From contig KB911067.1 in assembly GCA_000383295.1 (NCBI GenBank), forward strand, positions 372,001 through 436,000: a DNA stretch of 64,000 nt, read 5' to 3'. The notes under the pieces are model-generated. The model had not been told where the DNA came from and did no database searches. It was given only the letters and a program-made list of their open reading frames with translations. The position numbers and the translations under genes were made by a program. Position 1 is the first letter of the stretch. Every line of letters begins with the position of its first letter. This DNA comes from Faecalispora sporosphaeroides DSM 1294 (GTDB lineage Bacteria; Bacillota; Clostridia; Oscillospirales; Acutalibacteraceae). Below are positions 1 through 8,824 of this stretch, piece by piece.

Positions 1-2360
1 CCGTATTCAAATACTTCCTCGCCGGCCAGTTGTGTGTCAATGGGCTTGAGAACCAGCGCCTTGTTGCCCTTCATGCCCGGGCAAACCTGCGCGCAGGAGC
101 CGCAGCCGGTGCAGTCGAGGGTGGAAACGGCGATGGTGAACTTCAGGCCCGGCAGGCCGTTCAGGTCTTTGGACTTGGTCTGCGCGGGAGCGTTCGCGAG
201 CTCTTCGGGAGTCATAACGATCGGACGAATGACCGCGTGCGGACATACATAGGAGCAGAAGTTGCACTGAATGCAGTTTTCGGGCTGCCACTCGGGAACA
301 TCCACGGCGATGCCGCGCTTCTCATAGGCAGAGCTGCCCTGCGGCACGGTGCCGTCCGCATAATCCTTAAAGGTAGAAACCGTCAGCTTGCTGCCGCGGA
401 ACGAGTTGACCGGGTCAAGAACATTCTTCACATAGTTGACCAGCTCAGGGCGATCGCCCTTGATTACCTTCTCGGTCTCGGTATCGGGAGCGTTCTTCCA
501 GCTCTCGGGAACCTGAACCTCAACAAAACCGTCCACACCGCGGTCAATCGCCGCATGGTTCATCGCGACAACCTTGTCGCCCTTTTTGCTGTAAGACTTG
601 GTGGCGGCGGCCTTCATAAATTCCACAGCCTGCTCAATCGGAATGATGTTTGCGATCTTGAAGAACGCGGCCTGCAAAATGGTGTTGATGCGTCCGCCAA
701 GGCCCAGCTCTTTGCCGATCTTGATACCGTCAATGGTGTAGAAATGGATGTCGTTCTGCGCGATGTATCTCTTCATCTTGCCGGGCAGACGGCGCTCGAG
801 CTCTTCCAGATCCCACGGGCAGTTCAGCAGGAAGCTGCCGCCTTTTTTCAGATCCTCCACGATGTCGTACTTGTCAATATAGGAGGGGTTGTGGCAGGCG
901 ACAAAATCGGCCTGAGAAATATAGTAGGTGGATTTGATCGGCTTGTCGCCAAAACGCAGGTGAGATACGGTCAGGCCGCCGGATTTTTTGGAATCGTAGT
1001 CAAAATAGCCCTGCGCGAACATGTCGGTGTGGTCACCGATGATTTTGATGGAGTTCTTGTTTGCGCCAACGGTGCCGTCCGCGCCAAGACCCCAGAATTT
1101 GCAGGAGTGAGTTCCCTTGGGAACCGTGTTCACGCGCTCCGTAACGGGCAGGGACAGGTGTGTCAGGTCATCCACAATGCCGATGGTGAAGCGCTTCTTC
1201 GGAGCTTCCGCCTGCATGTTGCGGTATACGGCAATCACGTCATCGGGGGTGGTGTCCTTGGAGCCGAGTCCATAGCGGCCGGTGTATACGGGCACATCCG
1301 AGAAATCGCTGTCGGCCAGAGCGGCCAGAACATCCAGGAACAAGGGCTCGCCGATGGAGCCGGGCTCCTTGGTTCTGTCGAGAACGGAAATCTTCTTCAC
1401 GGTCTTCGGCAGCACGTCGAGCAGGTACTTCGCAACAAAGGGGCGGTACAGGTGAACCTTCACCAAACCAACCTTCTCGCCGGCGGCGTTCAGGTAATCG
1501 ATGACCTCTTCGGTGCAGTCGCAAACGGAGCCCATGGCCACGATCACACGGTCGGCCTCGGGGTGTCCGTAGTAGTTAAAGGGCTTATAGTCTGTACCGA
1601 TCTTCGCGTTGACCTGATTCATGTAGTCAATCACGATCCCGGGTATGGCGTCATAATAAGGGTTGCTGGCTTCTCTCGCCTGGAAGAAGATATCGCCGTT
1701 CTGGGCGCTGCCGCGCAGTACGGGATGCTCCGGGTTCAGCGCGCGGCGGCGGAACGAGGCCACGGCGTCTTTATCGAGCATATCGTCCAGATCCTTGTAA
1801 TCCCACACAGAAACCTTCTGAACCTCGTGAGAAGTGCGGAAGCCGTCGAAGAAATGGAGGAACGGAACTCTGCCGCGGATGGCGGCCAGATGCGCAACCG
1901 CGCCCAAATCCATAACCTCCTGCGGGTTATTGGAACACAACATGGCGAAACCGGTCTGGCGACAGGCATAAATGTCGGAATGATCGCCAAAGATAGAAAG
2001 TGCATGAGTTGCAAGAGCACGCGCAGAAACATGAATTACCGCGGGCAGCAGCTCGCCGGCCATCTTGTACATGTTCGGAATCATCAGAAGCAGGCCCTGA
2101 GAAGCGGTATAGGTAGTCGTCAGCGCGCCTGCCGCCAAAGAGCCGTGCACCGCACCGGCCGCACCAGCCTCAGACTGCATCTCCGTAACCTGAACCTCTC
2201 TGCCGAACAGATTTTTCAGTCCATTTGCGGCATACTTGTCCGTTTCATCCGCCATCACAGAGGAAGGCGTGATCGGATAGATGGCAGCTACGTCTGTAAA
2301 CGCATAAGATACATGCGCCGCAGCGGTATTGCCGTCTATGGTTTTTGTTTTTCTTGCCAT
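1..2360 (-). CDS. nifJ: pyruvate:ferredoxin (flavodoxin) oxidoreductase, C-terminal part outside window
   Basis: Oxidises pyruvate to acetyl-CoA and CO2 with reduction of ferredoxin, the central catabolic step of saccharolytic anaerobes; cytosolic. The product starts MARKTKTIDGNTAAAHVSYA with the typical PITPSS motif of the pyrimidine-binding N-terminal domain. About 786 codons are visible. Near residues 690-755 two 4Fe-4S motifs occur, CIQCNFCSYVCP and CTGCGSCAQVCPG. Family members are about 1170-1190 residues, so the last third with the thiamine-diphosphate domain lies beyond base 1. The start ATG (2358-2360) has a GGAGGAAA site upstream and its own promoter. A long open frame on the opposite strand is only its mirror image. 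Identification is very secure. Confidence 0.97.
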   Translation of the reverse strand, partial: MARKTKTIDGNTAAAHVSYAFTDVAAIYPITPSSVMADETDKYAANGLKNLFGREVQVTEMQSEAGAAGAVHGSLAAGALTTTYTASQGLLLMIPNMYKMAGELLPAVIHVSARALATHALSIFGDHSDIYACRQTGFAMLCSNNPQEVMDLGAVAHLAAIRGRVPFLHFFDGFRTSHEVQKVSVWDYKDLDDMLDKDAVASFRRRALNPEHPVLRGSAQNGDIFFQAREASNPYYDAIPGIVIDYMNQVNAKIGTDYKPFNYYGHPEADRVIVAMGSVCDCTEEVIDYLNAAGEKVGLVKVHLYRPFVAKYLLDVLPKTVKKISVLDRTKEPGSIGEPLFLDVLAALADSDFSDVPVYTGRYGLGSKDTTPDDVIAVYRNMQAEAPKKRFTIGIVDDLTHLSLPVTERVNTVPKGTHSCKFWGLGADGTVGANKNSIKIIGDHTDMFAQGYFDYDSKKSGGLTVSHLRFGDKPIKSTYYISQADFVACHNPSYIDKYDIVEDLKKGGSFLLNCPWDLEELERRLPGKMKRYIAQNDIHFYTIDGIKIGKELGLGGRINTILQAAFFKIANIIPIEQAVEFMKAAATKSYSKKGDKVVAMNHAAIDRGVDGFVEVQVPESWKNAPDTETEKVIKGDRPELVNYVKNVLDPVNSFRGSKLTVSTFKDYADGTVPQGSSAYEKRGIAVDVPEWQPENCIQCNFCSYVCPHAVIRPIVMTPEELANAPAQTKSKDLNGLPGLKFTIAVSTLDCTGCGSCAQVCPGMKGNKALVLKPIDTQLAGEEVFEY

Positions 2361-2445
2361 GTAATAATTTCCTCCTTTAAGGATACAGAATTAGGAAGCG
2401 AGCGTATCAGTTTGCACAGCCCTATACCTTTCTGTGCCTTTGTTT

Positions 2446-2474
2446 ATTCTAACATTTTTTCAATATAGTGTAAA
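2446..2474 (-). promoter_or_regulatory. sigma-A-type promoter of nifJ
   Basis: On the minus strand TTTACA (2469-2474) and TAGAAT (2446-2451) are separated by 17 bp. The expected start would give a leader of about 80 nt before the nifJ ATG. Confidence 0.65.
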
Positions 2475-2686
2475 GGCTGAGGGGTTCAAATTTTGGCTTT
2501 TCAGTGTATTTTTCGAAAAAGCAATTAAAGCAACTTTTTGGCTCAAAAAATGCCGGTGCTGCCGGGCCGGAGGCTATTTTACCCCATTTTCGCGGCAATC
2601 GAGGCAAAATAGTCGGGCATTGGATTCTATATCGCGCTTGCAAGGGCTCAACTGCGCGCGCCCTGCGCTGCACGGGCGCAGGCGGT

Positions 2687-2716
2687 TTGACACAGCCCTT
2701 CCCAATACGATACAAT
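2687..2716 (+). promoter_or_regulatory. sigma-A-type promoter of the CorC/HlyC-like gene
   Basis: TTGACA (2687-2692), an 18-bp spacer and TACAAT (2711-2716), about 70 bp before the start codon. Confidence 0.75.
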
Positions 2717-2789
2717 AGAGATCAACGAATCTGATCGGGCTCTTCGGAATGTCACCGACTTATTTTACAATTTGAAAGGGGAAAAATAC

Positions 2790-4286
2790 ATGCCTCCCGA
2801 ACCTGCGGGCATATTATCCGACGCACCCATGCTGCTCAGCGTGCAAAACGCCGAAACCGTCAATCCAGGCTTTAATCCGTTTGTTTCACTGCTGATTCTG
2901 TTTCTTCTGATTCTGGTCAACGCATTTTTTGCGGCCTCCGAGATCGCCATCATCACGCTCAACGACAATAAGATTCGTAAAATGGCGGAGGACGGCGATA
3001 AAAAAGCGGAAAAAATTCTGAAGCTGACGGAAAACTCCAGCCGGTTTCTTTCTACCATCCAAATTGGCGTCACGCTTTCCGGATTCCTGACCTCCGCATC
3101 GGCTTCTCAAAGCTTTGCGGCGATTCTGGCGGAAAAATTGAGCTTTCTGCCGATTTCCACCTCCCTGCTGCACGGCGTCTCTACCGTACTTATCACCATC
3201 ATCCTGTCTTACTTCTCGCTTGTTCTGGGTGAACTGGTGCCGAAAAAGATCGCCATGCAAAAGGCCGAAGCGCTCAGCTTTCGCTTTATCGGCATTTTAA
3301 GCGCCACGGCTTCGATCTTCAGCGTTTTTATCTCGTTTCTTACCGTTTCCACCAACTTTGTTCTAAAGCTTCTGGGTCTTGACCCGAACACCACGGAAGA
3401 CACCGTCACGGAGGAAGAGATTCTCATGATGGTCGACGTCGGCGAGGAAAAGGGCCTGATTGTCGGCAGCGCCAAAGACATGATCGAAAACATCTTTGAT
3501 TTTGCCGATACCACCGTCGAAGAAATCATGACGCACCGCACCGACGTGGGCGCGGTAGAGGACACCAGCGCCATCGGCGACGTCGTGGCTCTGGCCATAG
3601 AAGAGGGGTACTCCCGCATTCCGGTATTTCACGAGGACCTGGACACGATCCTTGGCATTATTTATGTGAAGGATTTGCTGAAATATGTGGGCAGCGAGAT
3701 CAACAGCAATGTAAAAATTACCGATCTGATGCGCCCGGCGTATTTTGTGCCTGAAACAAAGCGCTGTACACAGCTGTTTACCGAAATGACCGAGAAAAAA
3801 GTGCAGATCGCCGTGATCGTGGACGAATACGGCGGCACCTCAGGCATCATCACGATGGAAGACCTGCTGGAGGCAATCGTTGGCAATATTCAGGATGAAT
3901 TCGACGATGAGGAAGAAGAGATCCGCCGCGTCAGCGACAACAGCTACACGGTGGAGGGCAGCACCTCAATCGATGAAATATCCGACCTGGTGGGCGTCGA
4001 CCTGCCGGAGGGCGATTACGATACCATTGCGGGCCTGGTGGTCGAAAATCTGGGCCGCATTCCAAAGCCCGGCGAGCACCCTACGGTTCGCGTGCAGAAT
4101 CTGGCGCTGACCGTGCAGGAGGTGGAGGAAAATCGCATTTCCCGCCTGCTGATCGTCAAAGACCTCACACCGCCTCCCCCGGAGCAGGAAAACGGGGGCA
4201 AAAACACTTCATCAGTTAAAACAGACTCCTCGAAGGAGCACCACCACCATCACCATCTTTCCTCGTTTATCGACACGGAATCGTAA
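2790..4286 (+). CDS. CNNM/CorC (HlyC)-family membrane protein with CBS domains
   Basis: Polytopic membrane protein of the hemolysin C/CNNM family, linked to Mg2+/Co2+ homeostasis. The 498-residue product has a DUF21 transmembrane region (about residues 25-215), two CBS domains (about 220-350, with the LGIIYVKDLL and GGTSGIITMEDLLEAIVGNI signatures) and a C-terminal CorC_HlyC domain (about 365-450). ATG 2790 was chosen because AAAGGGG lies 8 bp upstream; an in-frame TTG at 2772 has no site. The tail carries six consecutive His (4239-4256), perhaps a metal-binding feature. Flanked by its own promoter and a strong terminator, so monocistronic. The transported ion cannot be told from sequence. 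Confidence 0.92.
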   Translation: MPPEPAGILSDAPMLLSVQNAETVNPGFNPFVSLLILFLLILVNAFFAASEIAIITLNDNKIRKMAEDGDKKAEKILKLTENSSRFLSTIQIGVTLSGFLTSASASQSFAAILAEKLSFLPISTSLLHGVSTVLITIILSYFSLVLGELVPKKIAMQKAEALSFRFIGILSATASIFSVFISFLTVSTNFVLKLLGLDPNTTEDTVTEEEILMMVDVGEEKGLIVGSAKDMIENIFDFADTTVEEIMTHRTDVGAVEDTSAIGDVVALAIEEGYSRIPVFHEDLDTILGIIYVKDLLKYVGSEINSNVKITDLMRPAYFVPETKRCTQLFTEMTEKKVQIAVIVDEYGGTSGIITMEDLLEAIVGNIQDEFDDEEEEIRRVSDNSYTVEGSTSIDEISDLVGVDLPEGDYDTIAGLVVENLGRIPKPGEHPTVRVQNLALTVQEVEENRISRLLIVKDLTPPPPEQENGGKNTSSVKTDSSKEHHHHHHLSSFIDTES

Positions 4287-4302
4287 TTCAATCCCAACTG
4301 TC

Positions 4303-4336
4303 AGCCCCGCGCCACACATTCGGCGCGGGGCTTTTT
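4303..4336 (+). terminator. Rho-independent terminator after the CorC/HlyC gene
   Basis: Perfect 11-bp GC-rich stem AGCCCCGCGCC/GGCGCGGGGCT with an 8-nt loop followed by a T-run. Confidence 0.9.
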
Positions 4337-4410
4337 GCGCTTTTATTTCAGATTTCGACGCACCAGTCAACGCCATCGCGTAACGTGCAAAACCAAGCAA
4401 ATATCTCCGC

Positions 4411-4439
4411 TTGACACTTCACCTATTATGCATTACAAT
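4411..4439 (+). promoter_or_regulatory. consensus promoter of the padR-like operon
   Basis: TTGACA (4411-4416), 17-bp spacer, TACAAT (4434-4439). The -10 box lies inside the inverted repeat listed next. Confidence 0.8.
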
Positions 4440-4461
4440 ATAGCCAGTATATTGCATTGCA
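4429..4461 (+). promoter_or_regulatory. inverted repeat, probable PadR operator
   Basis: Arms 4429-4442 and 4448-4461 match at 12 of 14 positions (TGCATTACAATATA versus the complement of TATATTGCATTGCA). The repeat covers the -10 box and transcription start, as expected for self-repression by the adjacent PadR protein. Inference from position. Confidence 0.55.
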
Positions 4462-4490
4462 ACATAGCAGCAGGCAGGAGGAAGCACCGC

Positions 4491-4835
4491 ATGATACCGT
4501 CACAAATGCTCAAGGGTACGCTGGAGGGCTGCATACTGAAAATCATCAGCAGGCAGAAGACCTACGGCTACGAAATATCGCAGCAGCTGCAGCAGTACGG
4601 ATTTGCCGACATCTCGGAGGGAACGATCTATCCCCTGCTGCTGCGGCTCGAAAAAAGCGGACTGATTACCGCCGAGTACCGGGAATCGTCGCTGGGGCCC
4701 CGGCGAAAATACTTTTCTCTTTCCCCTGAGGGCGAAGCGGAGTTAAGCGAATTTTACGCGAATTGGAAAGAATTGGAGCAGGCGATTAATAACCTGTTTG
4801 TTTATGGAGGGAATCACAATGAATCGAAACGCTAA
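4491..4835 (+). CDS. PadR-family transcriptional regulator
   Basis: A 114-residue winged-helix DNA-binding protein. The sequence shows the family pattern: LKGTLEGCILKII, then YGYEISQQL, then ISEGTIYPLLLRLEKSGLI, then GPRRKYFSLSPEGE, followed by one dimerisation helix. ATG 4491 has AGGAGG about 10 bp upstream; a longer in-frame start would place the promoter inside the gene. It overlaps the next gene by 17 nt, the common arrangement of PadR with a membrane protein it controls. The inverted repeat over its own -10 suggests autorepression. The inducer is unknown. Confidence 0.92.
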   Translation: MIPSQMLKGTLEGCILKIISRQKTYGYEISQQLQQYGFADISEGTIYPLLLRLEKSGLITAEYRESSLGPRRKYFSLSPEGEAELSEFYANWKELEQAINNLFVYGGNHNESKR

Positions 4836-5496
4836 GCTGCTCAACCGCAGCAACAATCAGCTTGATGAGCGCCTGACCGCCGAAAACGGCCGGGTGATGA
4901 CAGATATGGTCTGCTATCTGCGCGGGTCCGGCCTGTCCGAATACCATCAGGAGCTGGTTCGGCAGGATCTGCTGGAAATGGTGCTCTCCGCACAGGAGCG
5001 CGGCGATTCCATCGATACGGTAATCGGCGGCGATTACCAAAGCTTTTGCGACGAAATTATCGCCAGCCTGCCGCCGAAAAGCGCTTTCCAGAAGATATGC
5101 GGCATTCTCAGCACTCTTTTTCTGTGCGCCGCGATTCTGTGTGCCATCGGCGTCGTGTTTTCAAACGATACCTTTGAGCTGATCCGTTCGGCCATCGCCG
5201 GCCGGCCCCTGAATTTTCACATTTCCGTGCCAGTCAGCAGTCTCGTGTTCTTTTCCCTCATAATTGCTTTTTCCGTTTTTATCGTGCAGTACATCTGCAA
5301 AACGGCCTTTCTCACAGGACGGCAGAAGCCAGGTCTTGGGAAAAACGTTCTGATCGGCATGGGGATCATGGCATTCTTTCTGGTAATCGCATGGTTTGGG
5401 CGCGCCGTGGCCTTTACCGTCTCCCTTTGGGCCGCCTGCATCGCGATCGTCGTCATGCTCGCATTATACAAGGTTCTGGAACAGTATGAAGGCTGA
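4819..5496 (+). CDS. membrane protein partnered with PadR (DUF1048/DUF1700-like)
   Basis: 225 residues. Residues 1-90 are a soluble helical region (LDERLTAENGRVMTDMVCYL and following) like the N-terminal modules of PadR-associated membrane proteins. About four transmembrane helices follow (near 95-114, 138-160, 176-194 and 197-217). The start codon has GGAGGGAA upstream and overlaps padR, indicating translational coupling. The exact family assignment is uncertain and no catalytic motif is visible. A role in envelope stress or export under PadR control is an inference from gene order. Confidence 0.7.
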   Translation: MNRNAKLLNRSNNQLDERLTAENGRVMTDMVCYLRGSGLSEYHQELVRQDLLEMVLSAQERGDSIDTVIGGDYQSFCDEIIASLPPKSAFQKICGILSTLFLCAAILCAIGVVFSNDTFELIRSAIAGRPLNFHISVPVSSLVFFSLIIAFSVFIVQYICKTAFLTGRQKPGLGKNVLIGMGIMAFFLVIAWFGRAVAFTVSLWAACIAIVVMLALYKVLEQYEG

Positions 5497-5691
5497 TTCT
5501 CCTTCTCTGCCGGGCGGCGATTGGCGATTCGTACTCCGCAATCCTAAGAAAGCTTTCCCGCTTTTCACAGCAGGAGGGCTTTTTTCATCTTGGTCTGAAA
5601 GAGTAGCTTTCAGCGGGTGCCCCGCATGGGATTCCGCTTACAGGGGCCGTTCCTCCAACGGATTCCCAAGGTGCCCTTAGGCGAATCTTTG

Positions 5692-5719
5692 CTTCCTTTC
5701 TTTTCGTCAAGAAAGGAAG
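5692..5719. repeat. perfect 11-bp inverted repeat
   Basis: Arms 5692-5702 and 5709-5719 with a 6-nt loop; purine/pyrimidine-biased, without a following T-run. Possibly part of a dispersed intergenic repeat; whether it recurs in the genome cannot be seen here. Confidence 0.5.
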
Positions 5720-6252
5720 GGCCCGCCCCGGCCTGAGGTGCAAACAAACGAGAAAAGAATTTTCCCTGCGGTGAAGCCGCACCGGAAAGCTCTCCCTTCA
5801 ACAAATAAAGAAAAGGAAAGCCTGCCCCTGCCTAATGGGCAAACTGTCAAAAAAATTTTATTTCCAGCAACAAAAAGCCTCATAAAACAGCTTTCCTTTC
5901 AGGAAACAAAGAAGCTCTGAACCCTCCTTACAAAAAAAGCACCGGATTTCTAAAAAATCCAGCGCAATTCATTCCCATGTGACAATTTTTCTCATATGCG
6001 TATTTTATCTTGCAAAAAGCCCCAAATAATGGTAAGATTGACCTCGTAAGGCACGATTAAAGTGCAAAGCAGGGACGGAGTGTGGCAACACTCCGCCCCC
6101 TGCCCACGGAGAAACAGCCTCCATAAGCAACGGCAAAGCCGCACCATGCAGACACAGTATAACTCATTTTTCCCCTTTTGTATAGGGGGGATTGTGGCAA
6201 AAATGGGTACCCCACAAAGCGGGAGTTGTGTATTGCACTTGTGATGATACAG

Positions 6253-6309
6253 GCGCTGTGTTTATGGAAGTATCCCTGTTCGGGGGGATTCCGTAACACG
6301 CGCTTTTTT
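6253..6309 (+). terminator. rightward terminator without an obvious gene
   Basis: A long imperfect stem begins GCGC..GTGTT (6253 on) and ends AACACGCGC (to 6303), with an inner TCCC/GGGA hairpin, followed by six T. It implies a rightward transcript ending here. Confidence 0.6.
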
Positions 6310-6485
6310 GTTGCCTTACAGGCAAGCTTCGGTACGGGCCGGAGGTCAATTCATGAACATTCCCCCGAATTTCATGCGAAAGCGATGGTGCAGTTCATCG
6401 CAGCCCCGGCTCTTCCGCTCTTGTCTGTAAGTGAAACCCTCCCGCACACGCCGCCACGTGCGGGTACCCGGCCCTTCCGGCCGAA

Positions 6486-6520
6486 AGCGCCGTTCCCCAA
6501 AAGGGAACGGCGCTGTTTTT
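6486..6520 (+). terminator. strong rightward terminator
   Basis: Perfect 12-bp stem AGCGCCGTTCCC/GGGAACGGCGCT, 5-nt loop, then GTTTTTTT. It lies convergent to the leftward Ig-like gene; the matching T-run exists only for rightward transcription. Confidence 0.8.
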
Positions 6521-6551
6521 TTATGCGGGCCGAGCCTGCGAACCTATTGGC

Positions 6552-7931
6552 TCAGCTCGTAAAATAGCTCAGATTGCGGGCGGCTACGCCGTGCGGCTTC
6601 GCCCCGGCCGTTACCATCACCCGAATGGAGGAATGCACGCCCCGCACCGTAGAGCTCACGGTGGTCGGGTCGGCGCTGGCCCTCAGGGCAGTGATGCGGT
6701 AATACACATCCACCAGCCCGTCGCTTCTGGTCACACGGCGCAGCTCCTTCACAGACGCGATATGCGCACGGCTCGAAACCGTCTGCACCTCATTCGCGGA
6801 AGCGCCGGAGAGCGTCACCTTATAGTCATAAATATTGCCCGGTGCAAACTCATAGCTCAGGGTATCGATCATCACCCATCCGCTCCTGTTCGTCGGTGCA
6901 GCGCCCGACGTTACCGTGAGCGTATAGCTGGTGGTGGTTCCGTTCGAGGATTTCACCGTAAACACAGACGTTCCCGCGGAAAGGCCCTGCACCTGGTATT
7001 GGGTGCCGCCGTTCACCGCGGTTGCTGTCCCCACTACCTGCGCCACATACGGATTCCCGGACGTAACCGTAAACGTACCCGAGGTGGGCCGCTGAATGAA
7101 AATAGAGGTCGTTCCGCCCACCGCTACCGTGCCGGAGTAGCTGCTCAGCTGCACGGAATCCGTGGTGCCGGAGCTGGTGCTGCCGCCGGAATTGGGAAAG
7201 CGAAGATTTGTCGGGCTCAGCACATAGGAGCCGCCCTTGGAAACCGGAATTTCAAATTCGTAATCGTCGTCATCCAGATGGTACTTGGAATTGGTCTCAA
7301 AAGAAAGCTTCGAGCCGGACAGCTTGTACAAATAAAAGTCGTTGTCCAGGGCGTAATCCAAATCCCCATAAAAAATCGGGTAAAGATCCTTTCCATCAGG
7401 GTCCTTGTCCACCGGAATGATCAGCTTGGTATCCTTCGGCAGCTCGCCGCTGTACTTCATCTGGATCACCACACTGTTAACGGTAATCGGGTCAGAAATC
7501 GAAACGGCAGAAACCGAGGTGGCTTTCAGCGCCAGATTAATGTCCTGGGGTTTATCCATCTTTCCGTTGGAAAATTCCCACGCATATTCCTTTCCCTCTT
7601 TGGAATAAATTTCAAAGGTAGCCTTGCGCCCGCTCTTTTCAATCGCCTGTAAGGTGGATTTGGGCATCGTAATCGTTCCCATATCCTGCACGGCCTTGGA
7701 GGTCGCCGAATCAAAATTAATCTGCACCCGCACATCGTCGCGGTCGTTCATTAACGAATATTCAATTCTTGCCAAATCCGCTGTTTCAAATTTAAAGCTG
7801 GAGGTACTTTTCGGATAGATGTCAAAGTCCTCCACATCTCTTGCCGCCTGGACTGTCTGAAAAGGCGCTGCAGACCACATCAGCCCCAGCGACAGTACCG
7901 CCGCAATCCATTTTTTCGACGCTTTTCTCAT
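6552..7931 (-). CDS. secreted Ig-like (BIG2-type) domain protein
   Basis: 459 residues. Residues 1-30 form a Sec signal peptide (MRKASKKWIAAVLSLGLMWS, cleavage near AQAA). The middle is a beta-rich region of unknown family, then a bacterial Ig-like repeat (about 258-350, with SVQLSSYSGTVAVGGTTSIF) and a second beta domain to the end. The start at 7931 is set by GGGAGG upstream; an in-frame ATG at 7952 would place that site inside the gene. It has its own promoter. No LPXTG or S-layer repeat is seen, so retention in the envelope is unclear. Substrate or partner unknown. Confidence 0.75.
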   Translation of the reverse strand: MRKASKKWIAAVLSLGLMWSAAPFQTVQAARDVEDFDIYPKSTSSFKFETADLARIEYSLMNDRDDVRVQINFDSATSKAVQDMGTITMPKSTLQAIEKSGRKATFEIYSKEGKEYAWEFSNGKMDKPQDINLALKATSVSAVSISDPITVNSVVIQMKYSGELPKDTKLIIPVDKDPDGKDLYPIFYGDLDYALDNDFYLYKLSGSKLSFETNSKYHLDDDDYEFEIPVSKGGSYVLSPTNLRFPNSGGSTSSGTTDSVQLSSYSGTVAVGGTTSIFIQRPTSGTFTVTSGNPYVAQVVGTATAVNGGTQYQVQGLSAGTSVFTVKSSNGTTTSYTLTVTSGAAPTNRSGWVMIDTLSYEFAPGNIYDYKVTLSGASANEVQTVSSRAHIASVKELRRVTRSDGLVDVYYRITALRASADPTTVSSTVRGVHSSIRVMVTAGAKPHGVAARNLSYFTS

Positions 7932-8028
7932 GGCTTTGCTTCCTCCCTGCATTCATGCCCACTCGCCGCAGGCGGTTCTTATGCTGCCGATCAGATCATG
8001 TATCACAATTTTCCTGTTTTTCCCTCTC

Positions 8029-8057
8029 ATTATATATAAAATCTAACTCTGCGTCAA
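8029..8057 (-). promoter_or_regulatory. promoter of the Ig-like secreted protein
   Basis: Minus strand TTGACG (8052-8057), 17-bp spacer, TATAAT (8029-8034), about 90 bp before the start codon. Confidence 0.75.
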
Positions 8058-8135
8058 GGCAGAGGAACAATCCGCTCCGGTTCCTGCGGCCCGTAATATG
8101 GGGGAGACACGTTGACTTCGCCCGGCAAATCGAAT

Positions 8136-8582
8136 TTATTTGCTGCGTTTTTTCAGCACATCCTCCACTGCTTCAAAAGCTTTCTTCAAAAAGTTGATCT
8201 TTCTGTCGAAAATCACCGTTCCGTTTTCCCGAACAGAGATTTCCGCAAGGATTCTGTCATTGTTTTCCGTTTTCTCCGTGCCGCCTCCCAGTGTAGTCCA
8301 TTGAACCGTCACATCCTCGGGGGTCGGCGAACCTGTTGTTTCAACAAGAAACTGCGCGCCGTCAAAAAATTCCGCCTCCGATTTCGCGTTGATCACCAGC
8401 CGCCCCTTTTGCCGGTATACTTCAACCGAATTGAAGTCTTCCTTCGATTCATACAGCAATTCATCCCTTGCCACCCCAACGGGAAAAGGATTCTGCGATG
8501 GCGGCGCGGCGGAAGTGCAGGCGCTCAACACGACACCAAAGGCAAGCGCCAAACACAGAATAGCGATTCTTTTTCTCCTCAT
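8136..8582 (-). CDS. small lipoprotein of unknown function
   Basis: 148 residues. A lipoprotein signal ends in LSAC (cysteine near residue 21), so the mature protein should be lipid-anchored outside the membrane. The rest has mixed beta/alpha character with no motif I recognise; the C-terminus is lysine-rich (EDVLKKRSK). ATG 8582 is preceded by a GGAGAG site; an upstream in-frame start would mask the signal peptide. The downstream gene on the same strand has its own promoter, so the two need not be co-transcribed. Confidence 0.7.
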   Translation of the reverse strand: MRRKRIAILCLALAFGVVLSACTSAAPPSQNPFPVGVARDELLYESKEDFNSVEVYRQKGRLVINAKSEAEFFDGAQFLVETTGSPTPEDVTVQWTTLGGGTEKTENNDRILAEISVRENGTVIFDRKINFLKKAFEAVEDVLKKRSK

Positions 8583-8737
8583 GATTCTCTCCGCCTCTCC
8601 TCTCTTGCTCCATGCAGCCTCAAAACCGTCCCGGCACGGCACGAACAATCCTGTCCTTCCTCGCAGCGAAATACCGCTGAGACCACCTGAAAAGCAGGCT
8701 GCCCTCAGTAAACCGATCTGTATCTGCTCTCAAAGCA

Positions 8738-8770
8738 CAAAAAGAGTGCAGCAGCGTCGCACTCTTTTTG
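8738..8770. terminator. bidirectional terminator after asnB
   Basis: Perfect 12-bp stem CAAAAAGAGTGC/GCACTCTTTTTG with A- and T-tracts on its sides. It ends leftward asnB transcripts. Confidence 0.85.
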
Positions 8771-8824
8771 ATCGATTTTCCGTCAGCGCATCCTTTCGGC
8801 GGCCGGCGTTTTTTCCAACGCCGA

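Larger units (their letters stand above)
2361..2789. other. 429-bp divergent intergenic region
   Basis: Separates leftward nifJ from the rightward CorC/HlyC gene and holds one promoter for each. Between them are an AT-rich stretch and, at about 2650-2690, a GC-rich segment with short hairpin potential. No gene is recognised. Confidence 0.7.
5497..6551. other. 1-kb non-coding stretch with hairpins
   Basis: No convincing gene on either strand. It contains a perfect 11-bp inverted repeat CTTCCTTTCTT/AAGAAAGGAAG (5692-5719), a GGGACGGAGTGT/ACACTCCGCCCC hairpin (about 6072-6099), a small GCGGTGAAGCCGC hairpin near 5770, and two rightward terminators (6253-6309 and 6486-6520) with no coding gene ahead of them. 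Short frames here look like low-complexity noise. It may hold small RNAs or copies of an intergenic repeat. Confidence 0.55.

Noticed and set aside
30-2468. Open frame of about 800 codons on the plus strand
   Set aside because: It is the exact antisense of nifJ, whose minus-strand product has clear Fe-S and family motifs. The plus-strand product has odd composition and no RBS.
4239-4256. His-tag as vector contamination
   Set aside because: The reading frame continues after the run to a natural stop and terminator, and codons are mixed; no vector sequence is nearby.
6000-6330. 6S RNA or tmRNA in the non-coding stretch
   Set aside because: The hairpins do not form the long single-bubble rod of 6S RNA, and no tRNA-like end or tag frame is present.
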